In this document: in pieces, positions 1 to 8,970 of the stretch
How positions within the stretch are numbered: position 1 is the first letter of the stretch
How the letters are laid out: each line of letters starts with the position of its first letter
Origin: Chara braunii
Lineage: Eukaryota; Streptophyta; Charophyceae; Charales; Characeae
Assembly (NCBI GenBank): GCA_003427395.1
Contig: BFEA01000107.1
Coordinates: 404,455-434,746 of the forward strand
Direction: 5' to 3'
Length of the DNA stretch: 30,292 nt
Notes under the pieces: model-generated
Told to the model about the DNA's origin: nothing
Database searches by the model: none
Seen by the model: only the letters and a program-made list of their open reading frames with translations
Program-made: the position numbers and the translations under genes

Positions 1-95
1 TCCCGATTTCCCGTAATTGGCCCAATCTTCCCAGCTTAGGACCCCTCGTTGCAACCGCGCAGAAAGTCGCGCGTTACAGAAAGTGGTTCGTCACA
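1..95 (-). repeat. 3' LTR, terminal fragment
   Basis: Identical to 8876-8970. The two copies part company at 96/8971, so the LTR edge is placed at 95. On the minus strand the LTR then begins TGTGACGAACC, the expected TG start. The rest of this LTR lies left of the window. Confidence 0.9.
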
Positions 96-124
96 TATGT
101 GACGCCCAGGGGGTTCCAATATTA

Positions 125-178
125 GCAAGCTCCTGCTTGCTTGTTGACACGTGTCGATTTCTCTAATCGATCGACACG
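125..178. repeat. Two adjacent hairpins beside the 3' LTR
   Basis: A 6-bp perfect stem (125-130 with 135-140, 4-nt loop) is followed by a 9-bp perfect stem (150-158 with 170-178, 11-nt loop, arm CGTGTCGAT). They lie between the small downstream frame and the 3' LTR, where a polypurine tract would be expected. Confidence 0.6.
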
Positions 179-321
179 CGGAGCACTTCACTTTATGCCA
201 CTTACCGTTCGATTGCTTGTGAACGTCATCCAACATGGCAACTTAAGGCGAGGATGGATATCAGACTGCCAGAAGGTGGGGAAGGTGGAGAGGAGATCAA
301 AAACGGAGATCCGAAAGAGAC

Positions 322-801
322 TCATTGGGGGCGAGGGAAGGGAACAACAACAGGGAAAACCGTCGGCGGATCACGTTGGTACACCCGAAGGCCGTCGTAT
401 TCGATTGATAGCGTCGCTGCGACCGTGTCCCCGGGATGAGCCAGAAGCTGGGTCCACTCGGCGACCAGATCGTTTGCCCACGCGCGCAGCGATGTCTTCA
501 CTGCCGAATGTCGTAATGGGAGGAGTGTGGAGAGATCGCCACTGAAGTTGACGACGACTGATATGCGGTTGACACCCGGCACCGCTCGCTGATGAACTGC
601 TACTGCCTCGGCCAGTACCACTGCGTTGGGCCGACCTTCGATTCTGAACACTGTCGTTGCATACACACCTTCCGTGCAGAAAAAGTGCGCAAGCCGCCGA
701 AGATCCGAACTGAGGCGGGGATGATAGACTTGCCGGATCGTCAATCGATCGCGGGGCGCAAGCGATGCTTCGCTGAGGGCTCTCTCCCCCAGAAAACTCA
801 T
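322..801 (-). CDS. 160-codon open frame overlapping the integrase stop (ATGA)
   Basis: Function unknown. The ATG (801-799) overlaps the integrase TGA (800-798) as ATGA, an arrangement that can allow termination-reinitiation. The frame is uninterrupted for 160 codons, although the adjoining polyprotein carries eight stops. The protein has no zinc motif that I can see; it has a mixed hydrophobic middle with V/A-rich strands (residues about 47-90) and ends in a proline-rich tail. An in-frame extension upstream (to a TTG at 834) would add a hydrophobic LPLCLSVAIA stretch resembling a signal segment, but no ATG supports it. Position after integrase is where env or accessory genes sit in some Metaviridae, but nothing here identifies an envelope protein. 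It could be a chance frame in GC-rich DNA. Confidence 0.4.
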   Translation of the reverse strand: MSFLGERALSEASLAPRDRLTIRQVYHPRLSSDLRRLAHFFCTEGVYATTVFRIEGRPNAVVLAEAVAVHQRAVPGVNRISVVVNFSGDLSTLLPLRHSAVKTSLRAWANDLVAEWTQLLAHPGDTVAATLSIEYDGLRVYQRDPPTVFPVVVPFPRPQ

Positions 802-2441
802 GGCGATGGCGACGGAGAGGCAGAGAGGAAGCAAGAGGAAGAGGGGGATGGTGGAGAGTCAGAGTCGTCATCCTTGGTTTCCTCGGAAGGAGAGATGGAG
901 GGAGAAGGGGACGGAGCAGAGGGGAGGAGGCGAAAATAGGACATGTGGCGTGTGATTGGGCGGGCCGATCGGCTGCCAGAGACTTCAGGGGCGAGGCGCA
1001 CGGTGTCCACACCATTGGGGCCAAGCTCAATCACGTGATATCGCCCGAAGAATCGTGGCGCTAGCTTACCCTGGCGAGCACATTTCCTCACCTGCACCAC
1101 GTCCCCCAATTTGTACTGGGGTCGTGGACCCGCATTCCCATTTCGGGCCTCGTAGCTCCGGACCTGTCGGCCTTGGGCTAGTTCGGTCCTTTTCTGTCGT
1201 TTTCGGGCTAGCATGGGCAGTGACCGTTCCATTAGCTCTAGGTGCCGTTTGGTCTTGTCCCTAGTCGTGGCCCTGGTGGGACGTCGGTTCAATGTAGACT
1301 CGTCCGGGAGGCTTGGTTTTGAAACGCAAGCGACGCTATTGGTCCTTAATTGGAAGGGGCTCAGCCCCGTCGATTCGTGGGGTGTTCCGCGATGGACCGC
1401 CAGGATGTGATCGACGATATCGGGCCAGGGTCTCGGATCCTGTGCCGCAATGTTTCGTCGCAACGCTGTCTTTATCACCCGGTTAGCGTTTTCGACCAGT
1501 CCATTTGATTGTGACATATGGGGTGCAGTGTTACGTATGGCGACGCCATGTAGGACCAGATTCCTTAGTACTTCTCCCCTAAATTCAGCCCCGTTGTCGG
1601 TCAGGATTTCTTTTGTATCCTGATGCATCCCGAGGAAACGGTTGACATACCGTGTGATTTTCGTGGCTTATCGCGTGCGACAAGGATACGTTTCGATCCA
1701 TTTCGAGAAATGGTCGACAAATACCAATAGGATTGAATATTCGCAGCTATTAGGGTCAGAGGGCACCACTATGTCGGTAGTGTCCATGCTCACTCTTTGA
1801 AATGACCGTTCAACAACCGTGGGCACTATCGATCTTGGCAGCTGAATCGGCGCCTTGTCAGTGGCGCAGACTTGACAGTTGGCGACAATGTATTTCACAT
1901 CGTCGCGGATATTGGACCAATACCACTCATTTTTGTCGATAGCTGACTCCGTGATTCGTACGGCAAAATGAGTCGCAGTTTCCTCGTGGGTTGTCTTAAC
2001 CTAGTCGTACCGCATGAACGAATGCGACACTACCATCCAAATCCCACTGCCGTCCGTTTTTCGTTTTTCTAATCTACCCTCTATCCATCGATAATCCCGA
2101 GCCCTTTCGTTGGCCCTCCTCCGATCTTCCTTAGTGAAATCCTGGAGGGGGTTACCTACTAGGGTGGCAATTAAGGCAATATCCGTCCATACTTCGGCCC
2201 TTCTAAACTTTCGGGCCTTTTCCAGCCCTTCTGACGTGGCGTCGAAAAAGCGAGCCTCGGTCAGAATCTTGTTGGTCCGGCATAAGGGGCACAACCACAG
2301 TTCGCTACTGTTTCTGTATTGGATGCACGAGTCATGGGCTCGTGCGACGCACTGTCGACAATCTATCCAATCGACATGCCCTTCTCAGTTAGGACACGTG
2401 GAGACCGAGTATACGTGGGCGATGGCTTCGCAAAAATAGCA
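798..2441 (-). pseudogene. pol: Ty3/gypsy pol, PHD finger and integrase section
   Basis: Integrates the element cDNA. Domains in order: a C4HC3 PHD finger (codons 2441-2280: FCYFC, then C-x2-C-x4-H-x2-C, then WLCPLC); a linker; the integrase HHCC zinc domain (H-x5-H near 1975-1955, CQVC near 1875); the DDE core with D in SMDTTD, D in LTDNGAEF and E in NGLVENANR; then a basic region and a GPF/Y-like module (KLGDVVQVR, APRFFGRYHVIELGP). The tail is Ser/Pro-rich. All lie in one frame, broken by TGA about 2385, TAG about 1998 and TAA about 1665. Catalytic residues are preserved. No chromodomain is visible at the C-terminus. A frameshift separates this section from RNase H. Confidence 0.88.
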
Positions 2442-2598
2442 AAATTTGTCAGGCAGGGAGAGGAGAGACGAAGAGGAAGGGGGGGAGAGAGGGGTAGTGG
2501 GGTTACCTTCGTCACCCATCGCCACCGTTTTGCTTCTTGCCACGTGGGAGGACTGCCACTTGTCCGTACTTAGGCTCGTTGGTCAGGTCTGGCTCCTT

Positions 2599-3903
2599 CT
2601 ACGGTGTAATTTCGTCGCCCTTTGGTACCTTGACAGGTCGGTGCAGACGTGTCAGCCCGTCCGCATTGCCATGTCGTTTTGTCTTTCGATGGACGATATC
2701 GAAGTCGTATTCTTGTAGTCGCACCGCCCAACGGCCAATCATGCCCGTGTAGTTGGTGAGTTTCTTCAGCGCTAGCAGAGGCTCGTGATCCATTACGAGT
2801 CGAAACTTCTGTCCGTAGAGATACGGATGGAAGTGCTGGATTCCCCAAACTACCGCATAGCACTCGCCTTGAGGTGCGAAGTCGTTTCTTCGTTCGTCCG
2901 GTACGATTCGAGACGCGTACTCGATGACGTGTTCGCGACCATCGTTCCCCTTCTGTGCTAGAATAGCGGAAATAGCTTTCGGTTGCCAGTCCGTGCTGAG
3001 AATGAACTGCTTCGAGGGGTCCGGCCGAATCAAAATAGGGGTTGTTGCCAGAGCGTCTTTGAGGGTTGCAAAGGCCTGCTGGCACTCCGCGTCCCAACTA
3101 AGAGGTTGATCCTTCCGTAACAGGTTCGTTAGCGGTCGTGCAATCGCCGCAAAGCCCTTGATGAAGCGTCGGTAGTACGACGCCTGTCCCAAGAAGGCTC
3201 GAACCTACGTTAGTGACGTGGGAACCAGGGCTTCCTTCACCGCCGCCACTTTTCTCGAGTCCGACCGCAATCCTCCACGTGTCACGACGTAGCCCAAGAA
3301 CGAAATTTCCAAGAGGAAAATTTCACTTTTCTCGAGCGCAATCTTGAACCTATCTCTCAATGCGCCCAATGTCCACTCGATGTGTTGCGCGTGCCCGTGA
3401 TAGGTCTTCGAATAGACCAGGATGTCGTCCATGTACACGATCACACAGAAGTTGATCATCCCTTGCGTCAGCCGTGTCTTGTCGACAAAATTCTGGAACG
3501 TCATGTTCATCGCTCGCTGAAACGTGGCAGGCGCATTGCAAATCCCCATCGGACACCGAACCCACTGCCACGTGCCCTCAAGCAACACAAAGGCCGTTTT
3601 CGATCGATCTTCTTCCCTTACCAGAATATGATGGAAGCCATGTCGAATATCAAACTTGCTGAAATAATTAGCGCACCCAATCGCATCCAACAAATCATCA
3701 ATCTGGGGGAACGACAACCCGATGTCAGTGTCTAACACACTAATTGCTCCTTGGTATTCCGTTAGAATATCCGCAATCACCCGGTGGATTTCATCCGGCA
3801 CATATTGTGGAACGTGCAGTTCAAAAAGTTGGTCCCAGATCCGAACGTCAATCTGTTTCGTGTTCGCCTGTTTTGTCAAGTCGGGTGGAGGCGCCGAGAT
3901 GAA
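2599..3903 (-). pseudogene. pol: Ty3/gypsy pol, reverse transcriptase and RNase H
   Basis: Copies element RNA to DNA. The RT palm shows the first catalytic Asp in YFSKFDIRHGFHH (about 3665-3625), the CPMGICNAPATFQR box and the YMDD active site (about 3438-3427). RNase H follows with acidic residues in STDWQ, GECYAVVWG, MDHEPL and NADGLTR. RT and RNase H share a frame apart from a TAG near 3202. Unusual: DTDIG (about 3720) runs straight into LSFPQIDDLLD, so most of the RT fingers segment, including the box that normally precedes PQIDDLL, is absent. The deletion keeps the frame. With this loss the enzyme cannot be functional. Confidence 0.9.
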
Positions 3904-4866
3904 TTAATGATCCGATCGCCAGGAGAACACCGTGGTCATCATCTGAGCATCTTCTTCTCGGATTGCCACGTGTCCTTCCGGGGTAATCCCGTCGCAGACG
4001 TCCTGCCATGGCACTTCCTTAGTTGCAATCTTTATCCCCAGTCCGTTTGTTTCTGCTTCAAAACGCCCAAGGGGTTCCAGAGAGCTTGCTTCCGCCCCCA
4101 AGCGTAACAATCTCACTTCTTTAGCCGATGTTAGTAAAGACCTAGGTAGTTCCGTAATGTCGCAATAATGTTTTTTGTCACTATACCTGGCGAGGAGAGG
4201 GGTGATCCCTTCGTACAGAGTTTGAGGGGGTTCCAAAGAGTCGATCATCCTCGAAATCTGCACGAGGGGTTCTTCCAAGATCATCGCCTTGGTCCTTTGA
4301 ATTTTTTGGCTGTTCAGTTGCATCGTTCTCGCTATCGTTTTGGGCGGCGGGTAGTAAGCGCGTTGTCGTACCAATTTCAAGATCTCCGGATCATCTTCGT
4401 CACTGCTTTCCGCATCATCAGTTGATGTCTTTCCTTCTGCGGGTTCGTCCCAGGAGATCATGCGGAGAGTCCCTGCCATCATCGACAAAATCTGCGGAAC
4501 AGCGTTAATAGTAGTGCGAAGGGTCAATCGCATGGGCACAGCGTAGGGTTTTCCTCCTATATTTCGGAGGACGATCGATCGTCGTTCGAAATCCAGGTTT
4601 GCTCGTAACGCCACAAGAGCAGGAAGTCTGAAAAGAACGTCGTACGTATTAACATCTAGCACTACGACATCCCCCGTGTACTTTTCCTAATCGGAAGGCG
4701 ACATTGGTCATTCTCCCCACAGTTTTAATCTTTTCCTCATCTGCCGAGACGAGTTGATCTTTCTCGGTGAGCATGATCAGATCGTTTTTCCTGCCTGCCC
4801 TTTCGACCACTCTCAGTGAAATAGCCAACACAGCTTCTCCTGAGTCTATAATGGCGTTGTAAGGAA
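3904..4866 (-). pseudogene. pol: Ty3/gypsy retropepsin and protease-RT linker
   Basis: An aspartic protease that would cleave the polyprotein. The active-site motif reads AIIDSGEAVLAIS just after a TAG at 4871; the family usually has D-S/T-G-A, here D-S-G-E. A frameshift between about 4690 and 4650 moves the reading to the frame starting VVVLDVNTYDVLF, which is the C-terminal half of the fold, followed by a long acidic linker (SSDEDD about 4400) into RT. The frame ends at a TAA at 3904-3906 but continues in phase into RT, so the stop is a mutation and not a gene boundary. Confidence 0.75.
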
Positions 4867-4870
4867 TTCC

Positions 4871-6562
4871 CTAAATTTCTATATCGCACTCTGCGGATTT
4901 CCACGGAATGGGTTTAATCCGTAGGAAATGATCGTATTTCAAAATTAATCCTATCCGTATCGGATCCGGAGTGCTTGTTGGGTTTTCTTCCGGCGCGGGG
5001 CCTTTGGCTTTTACGTTCGGTGCTCGGGCGAGAACGAATTGCTTTCGATTCGCCTTACAGTGCTGTAACATTCGCTCGTTGGCTTGCTCGGAGATCGAGA
5101 GTAGATGACCGATCGGAAGGGGAATCCGATGATCCAAGGCTCGGATGATGTTTAGTACATCGATCTCTCCTGTGACGAAGGTGGGTCCTCCTGACTCCAT
5201 TTCTCCTAAGCACGGCCGCCACTCCGCCACCTTTTTCGTTTCTGATGTTGGTCTGATTGTTCCGATCATTCCTAGTCTAGGATATCCCAGCGACACATAC
5301 AAATCTAGCGGAATTAGCTCGCCGGCCTCTTCCGTGGTGGCCAAGGCACTTCCCCCACCATCTACTTCTTCCATCAAGGCTCCGACTCGTCCAGGTCCGT
5401 TGGCGATGCGGGCCGCAGCCATAGGTGCGACTCCGATCCGCTGTTGTGGGGGTCGGTGGGGGCAGTCACGGGCTAGATGTCCGGGCTGATGACAGGCGTA
5501 GCGAACATTTAGATTGTTCGCAGCTCCTCCGAGAGCAGGGGCAGGGGCTAATCCTTGTTGCATCGGAGGGGCACGCACCGCAATAGGTCGCATGTTCCTC
5601 ATCATGGCTTCCAGCCGAGCATTGTGCTCTCGCTGCTCCTTTTTGCTTTCTTGGATCAAACTAATCAAAGTTTTGGTTAGTTCAAAAATAGCCGCCGATT
5701 CGTTTGATCGTACAGGAGCCTCTACCGGCGGCGGGGGTAATCCCCTGACGGGTTGGGGCATCATTGGAGTAGAGATGCTCGGAGTCTCACTTAGGATTAC
5801 TCATTTGGGGCCTATCTGTTCCATATAGGTGACAGGTCCTGATACGAACCCCATGTTTTCAAATTTGTTTTGTAAGGCAGCCAGCTCTGCTCTTGCTCGA
5901 GCGAGCTCGGTCAAATCTCCGTCTCTAGGGTAATCTTCTCCTTCCAGGAAGTTCGCCGCGAACTTCCGTTCCATTTCTTTCGCAGCAGCCATAATTTGTT
6001 GTAGCGTATGGGTGATGGGGGAAAACTGCTTTCGCAACTTAGCCCTTATTGTTCGACTGCGGAGTCCGTCAATGAACAAATCTCTCCCTACTTGCTCACC
6101 TCGCTCAGTTTTTACGAACATTCTGTAGAACCGGTTTCGATATTCCGCGATGACTTAGAGCAGTTTTTGCACTCGATCCTTGATCATGTACAACGCTTGC
6201 TCAGGGTGGACATAATCGAATCGGTTCAAAAAATCCCGCTCGAAGGTCGGGAGGTCCACCCATACATAGGTACTACACCAATGATGAGTGTCTTCTCCCA
6301 TTCGAGCCGGAATGTTGATTTGTGTTTCGTGATTATCGTACTGCTGTGCTCTGAGCGTGGCCAGCCATGCTCCTGCGACATGGTGCGCCGGATCAAATAG
6401 ATAGAGATCTGGTGGCGACATGGGAGCTCGTGCACGTGGGGCAGGTTGATTAGGTCGATTAGCATTTGGTTGCGGAACTAGATTTTGCACGTTGGCAGCC
6501 ATATTGGCTGCTCGTCGGTTAGCCGATCTGCTTCTGGTGACGATAGGGTCGCGTCTATGCAC
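4871..6562 (-). pseudogene. gag: Ty3/gypsy gag (capsid and nucleocapsid)
   Basis: Structural protein that would package element RNA. One frame runs from ATG 6562, with in-frame TAA near 6155 and TGA near 5801. The first part has an Asn/Pro/Arg-rich N-terminus, then the retrotransposon capsid (W in AGAWLATLRAQQ, FERDFLNRFDYVHPEQ). The last part is Pro-rich with a coiled-coil-like stretch (KKEQREHNARLEAMMRNM) and one zinc knuckle. The knuckle reads R-Y-A-C-H-Q-P-G-H-L-A-R-D-C, so the first Cys of CCHC is Arg, a one-base change. The frame continues toward the protease after TAG 4871. The ATG at 6562 lies 82 bases inside the PBS, a reasonable leader length. Confidence 0.82.
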
Positions 6563-6643
6563 GTTCCGAGGGCGAGGTCGCCTACGGTTAGCCAGGTCAC
6601 CTAATTAACGTGTTATCAATCCCAGAACCCTAGCCACGTATCG

Positions 6644-6656
6644 GGCTCCGATACCA
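6644..6656 (-). promoter_or_regulatory. Primer binding site, initiator Met tRNA type
   Basis: The minus strand reads TGGTATCGGAGCC, one base from the common plant retrotransposon PBS (TGGTATCAGAGCC) complementary to the 3' end of initiator Met tRNA. It lies immediately inside the 5' LTR and upstream of gag. Confidence 0.85.
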
Positions 6657-8970
6657 ACCTCACACCCAGCGCGACTTCCTGATCGGAGAGGGATGTGGGC
6701 CTGGAAGTGCGAAAATGGGTGTGCCAAGGATTTTTGGGGGAAGTGGGGGAGTCTTAAGGATATGAATGCAATTAGGCGAGCGAGGGGTGCGCACACAATG
6801 GTCTCACAGTCCCAAGGGACAGGGACACTGTGGACAACGGGTTACGGAAAAATTCCTCCATGGTGGAGGTGGTCCTGAAAAGTTAGGTCGTCGGGGGCCG
6901 CCACGTGGCGCAGGGCGCCTCGTAGCTAGGTTGGGCCTTCGGAATTCCAGGGTTCTTTGTGCGCCGCTGCGTCGGCAGTTTATGAAAAACGTGTTGGGCC
7001 AATAGGGGGCTATAGCCGGCCACGGAACGACACTGAGTTGATGATATGGGAGAAGGATGCGGAAAGGAGGGAAACTGGTGGTGATCTCAACGAATCCCGG
7101 GTGGGTGAAGTAGTAGGTGTGGTCGGGGGAAGGGAAATCGGAGCACCGAGGGTCGCTAGTGGTGGCACACTGGAATTCCCGCGGACATAGCCGATTCTCC
7201 GTGTGACAAGGGTATCGGGTCCTTATGAGNTCGTTTATTATAGGGGTGAAATAGTCCGGGTCATAGGACGAGTCTGAGTCCCAAGATCGCGTCATGGTAT
7301 CATCGCCGATGAGATAGCGCGGGTTGGGTTATCGTCACCGCGCACGAGCACGTGTAGGACAGGCCATTTCAGCGACGCCTCAGCGTGCTCGTACGGGATG
7401 ATGGTTCCGCCGAGACTCCATTCTGGGGGAGCGAGTCGACGCACGGGAATGCGTGTAAGGGCGCGATTCGGATCGCGTTTACACGTGCTCTCGTGCGGCG
7501 TTCGCCGGGCCGGACTCCAGGTCGCCTAATTGCTTCGTAAGCTCCGGTTATGCAAGATGCAACCATACCACAACCTCATCGTGGGATAAGCAAAAACGAG
7601 AATGAAATCGATATCGGGGCCAGACTCTTATCCCATCTATCGATACGAACAAAAAGCAAGGGCAGGGGATTCTCAGCAAAAAGATAGACACGCATGCATA
7701 ACGTCCACACATCCATACATTCGATAATCATACATATAATGCAAGCGGGACGGACATAGCGAGGACCAGTGTGAGCAAAAACCCAAGCTCAAAAAGCCAA
7801 AACGAAAGATAAGAACGGGCAAACCGCCCGGGGCCGCAATCAAAACGTATGTACACAGATGGAGAGGGGGAAGAGACAAAGAAACAACAAATCCACGTCC
7901 ATCGACCTCAACTCTGTCCTCTTTCTCTCCCTCTTCGATGCGGACAGTCCATCGTCACGCACCAACCCACGAAGTTGTCACCCCGCTTGGTCCTCCCACA
8001 CCCGTCGGATTCCCCCGTGCCCACAGTCCGTCGTGGCCCACGTCAATCCCGCGCGTTCGACACCAGCCCGTCGGGTTGCCCAACTCCACTCTACTCACCA
8101 CTTCCTTCGCTCGTGTGCCGACCCTTGCTGATCGCGCAACCCCGAGCTTCTAACAACGGGTTAAGAGAGCTGACTAATCGCGCAGTCTGAATTTATAGCG
8201 TGCATGCAAGCGCGAAGGACACAGAATTACCAGAACTTAGAGCCGGGATTAGAGAGGGAGCGCCTGCGTTCTGCATGATCGGGCCGCGGCGTGGGGGACG
8301 TAGCCCTTCTCCACGCATCGATCCGAGCATGCAAACCGCAGTTCACAAAAATCACAGCAAGAGGAAGAGAGGGAGGGCGGGAAAGACGAAGCGCAAGAAG
8401 AAAGATGCAGTTACAATGGCGCCTGCCCAAAATTACAGTTACACCAACGATTACAGGCGCCGATTAATCAGAGTTCCGTTGCAGCCGCGCGAAGAAGCGC
8501 GTGAACAAAAAGCNTCGCGCGGCTGGAAAAATCCTAATTACTAAATTCCTAAATTCCTATTTAATGTGAAAAAGCAAAAGGCACAAATTCCAGAAGGAAA
8601 GTCCGAAATTCCGAGAGTCATCGGGGCTTGACAAAAATTCAAAAAGGTTTCAAAAGAAAATTAAAAAAAGAGCGCANCAATTTCCCGCGCGATGTCCGCG
8701 CCNAAAAAGATCGAAACCGAACNGAAAGAAACGATCATTTATTAATCGCGNGCACGGTGGCGCGCCAGACATCCATCCGACCAATCACTCAACCGGCCGT
8801 CCCAGAACACTCCCAGCCCCGAAGAANCGACGAAAAAGACGAAGAAGCAAGGGTACTGATGCAATTTTCCACCGATCCCGATTTCCCGTAATTGGCCCAA
8901 TCTTCCCAGCTTAGGACCCCTCGTTGCAACCGCGCAGAAAGTCGCGCGTTACAGAAAGTGGTTCGTCACA
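6657..8970 (-). repeat. 5' LTR, about 2.3 kb
   Basis: Runs from the PBS to the end of the 95-bp match with the left LTR. The outer edge (8970) is certain. The inner edge is within 6657-6681, because no clear CA end touches the PBS. The LTR is unusually long against a roughly 6.5 kb interior. Several overlapping short open frames (for example 7849-8190) show no family signature and I do not call them genes. Scattered single Ns lie between 7230 and 8827. Confidence 0.85.
8191..8197 (-). promoter_or_regulatory. TATA-like box in the 5' LTR
   Basis: The minus strand reads CGC-TATAAAT, about 770 bp into the LTR in the direction of transcription. It is placed suitably to drive the element, giving a long R-U5 of about 1.5 kb. 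This is motif evidence only. Confidence 0.35.

Larger units (their letters stand above)
1..8970 (-). mobile_element. Ty3/gypsy LTR retrotransposon, degenerate, with PHD finger
   Basis: Read on the minus strand the order is 5' LTR (8970 to about 6657), PBS, gag, protease, RT, RNase H, PHD finger, integrase, a small extra frame, 3' LTR (95 to 1, cut by the window edge). RT-RNase H before integrase defines the Ty3/gypsy order. Bases 1-95 equal 8876-8970 exactly, so the LTRs had hardly diverged where both are visible. Gag to protease share one frame, late protease to RNase H a second, and PHD to integrase a third. In-frame stops lie near 6155, 5801, 4871, 3904, 3202, 2385, 1998 and 1665, so the copy is non-autonomous. 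The left target-site duplication is outside the window. Confidence 0.93.

Noticed and set aside
371-1030. 219-codon minus-strand frame overlapping integrase and the small downstream frame
   Set aside because: Out of phase with the integrase motifs, Ser/Pro/Arg-rich, with no recognisable domain: a shadow of the real frame.
4650-4690. Programmed frameshift between gag and pol
   Set aside because: The break falls inside the protease fold, not at a gag-pol boundary, and I saw no slippery site with a structure; a mutation is simpler.
7849-8190. Overlapping open frames inside the 5' LTR
   Set aside because: They are on the strand opposite to the element, overlap in three phases and show no family signature.
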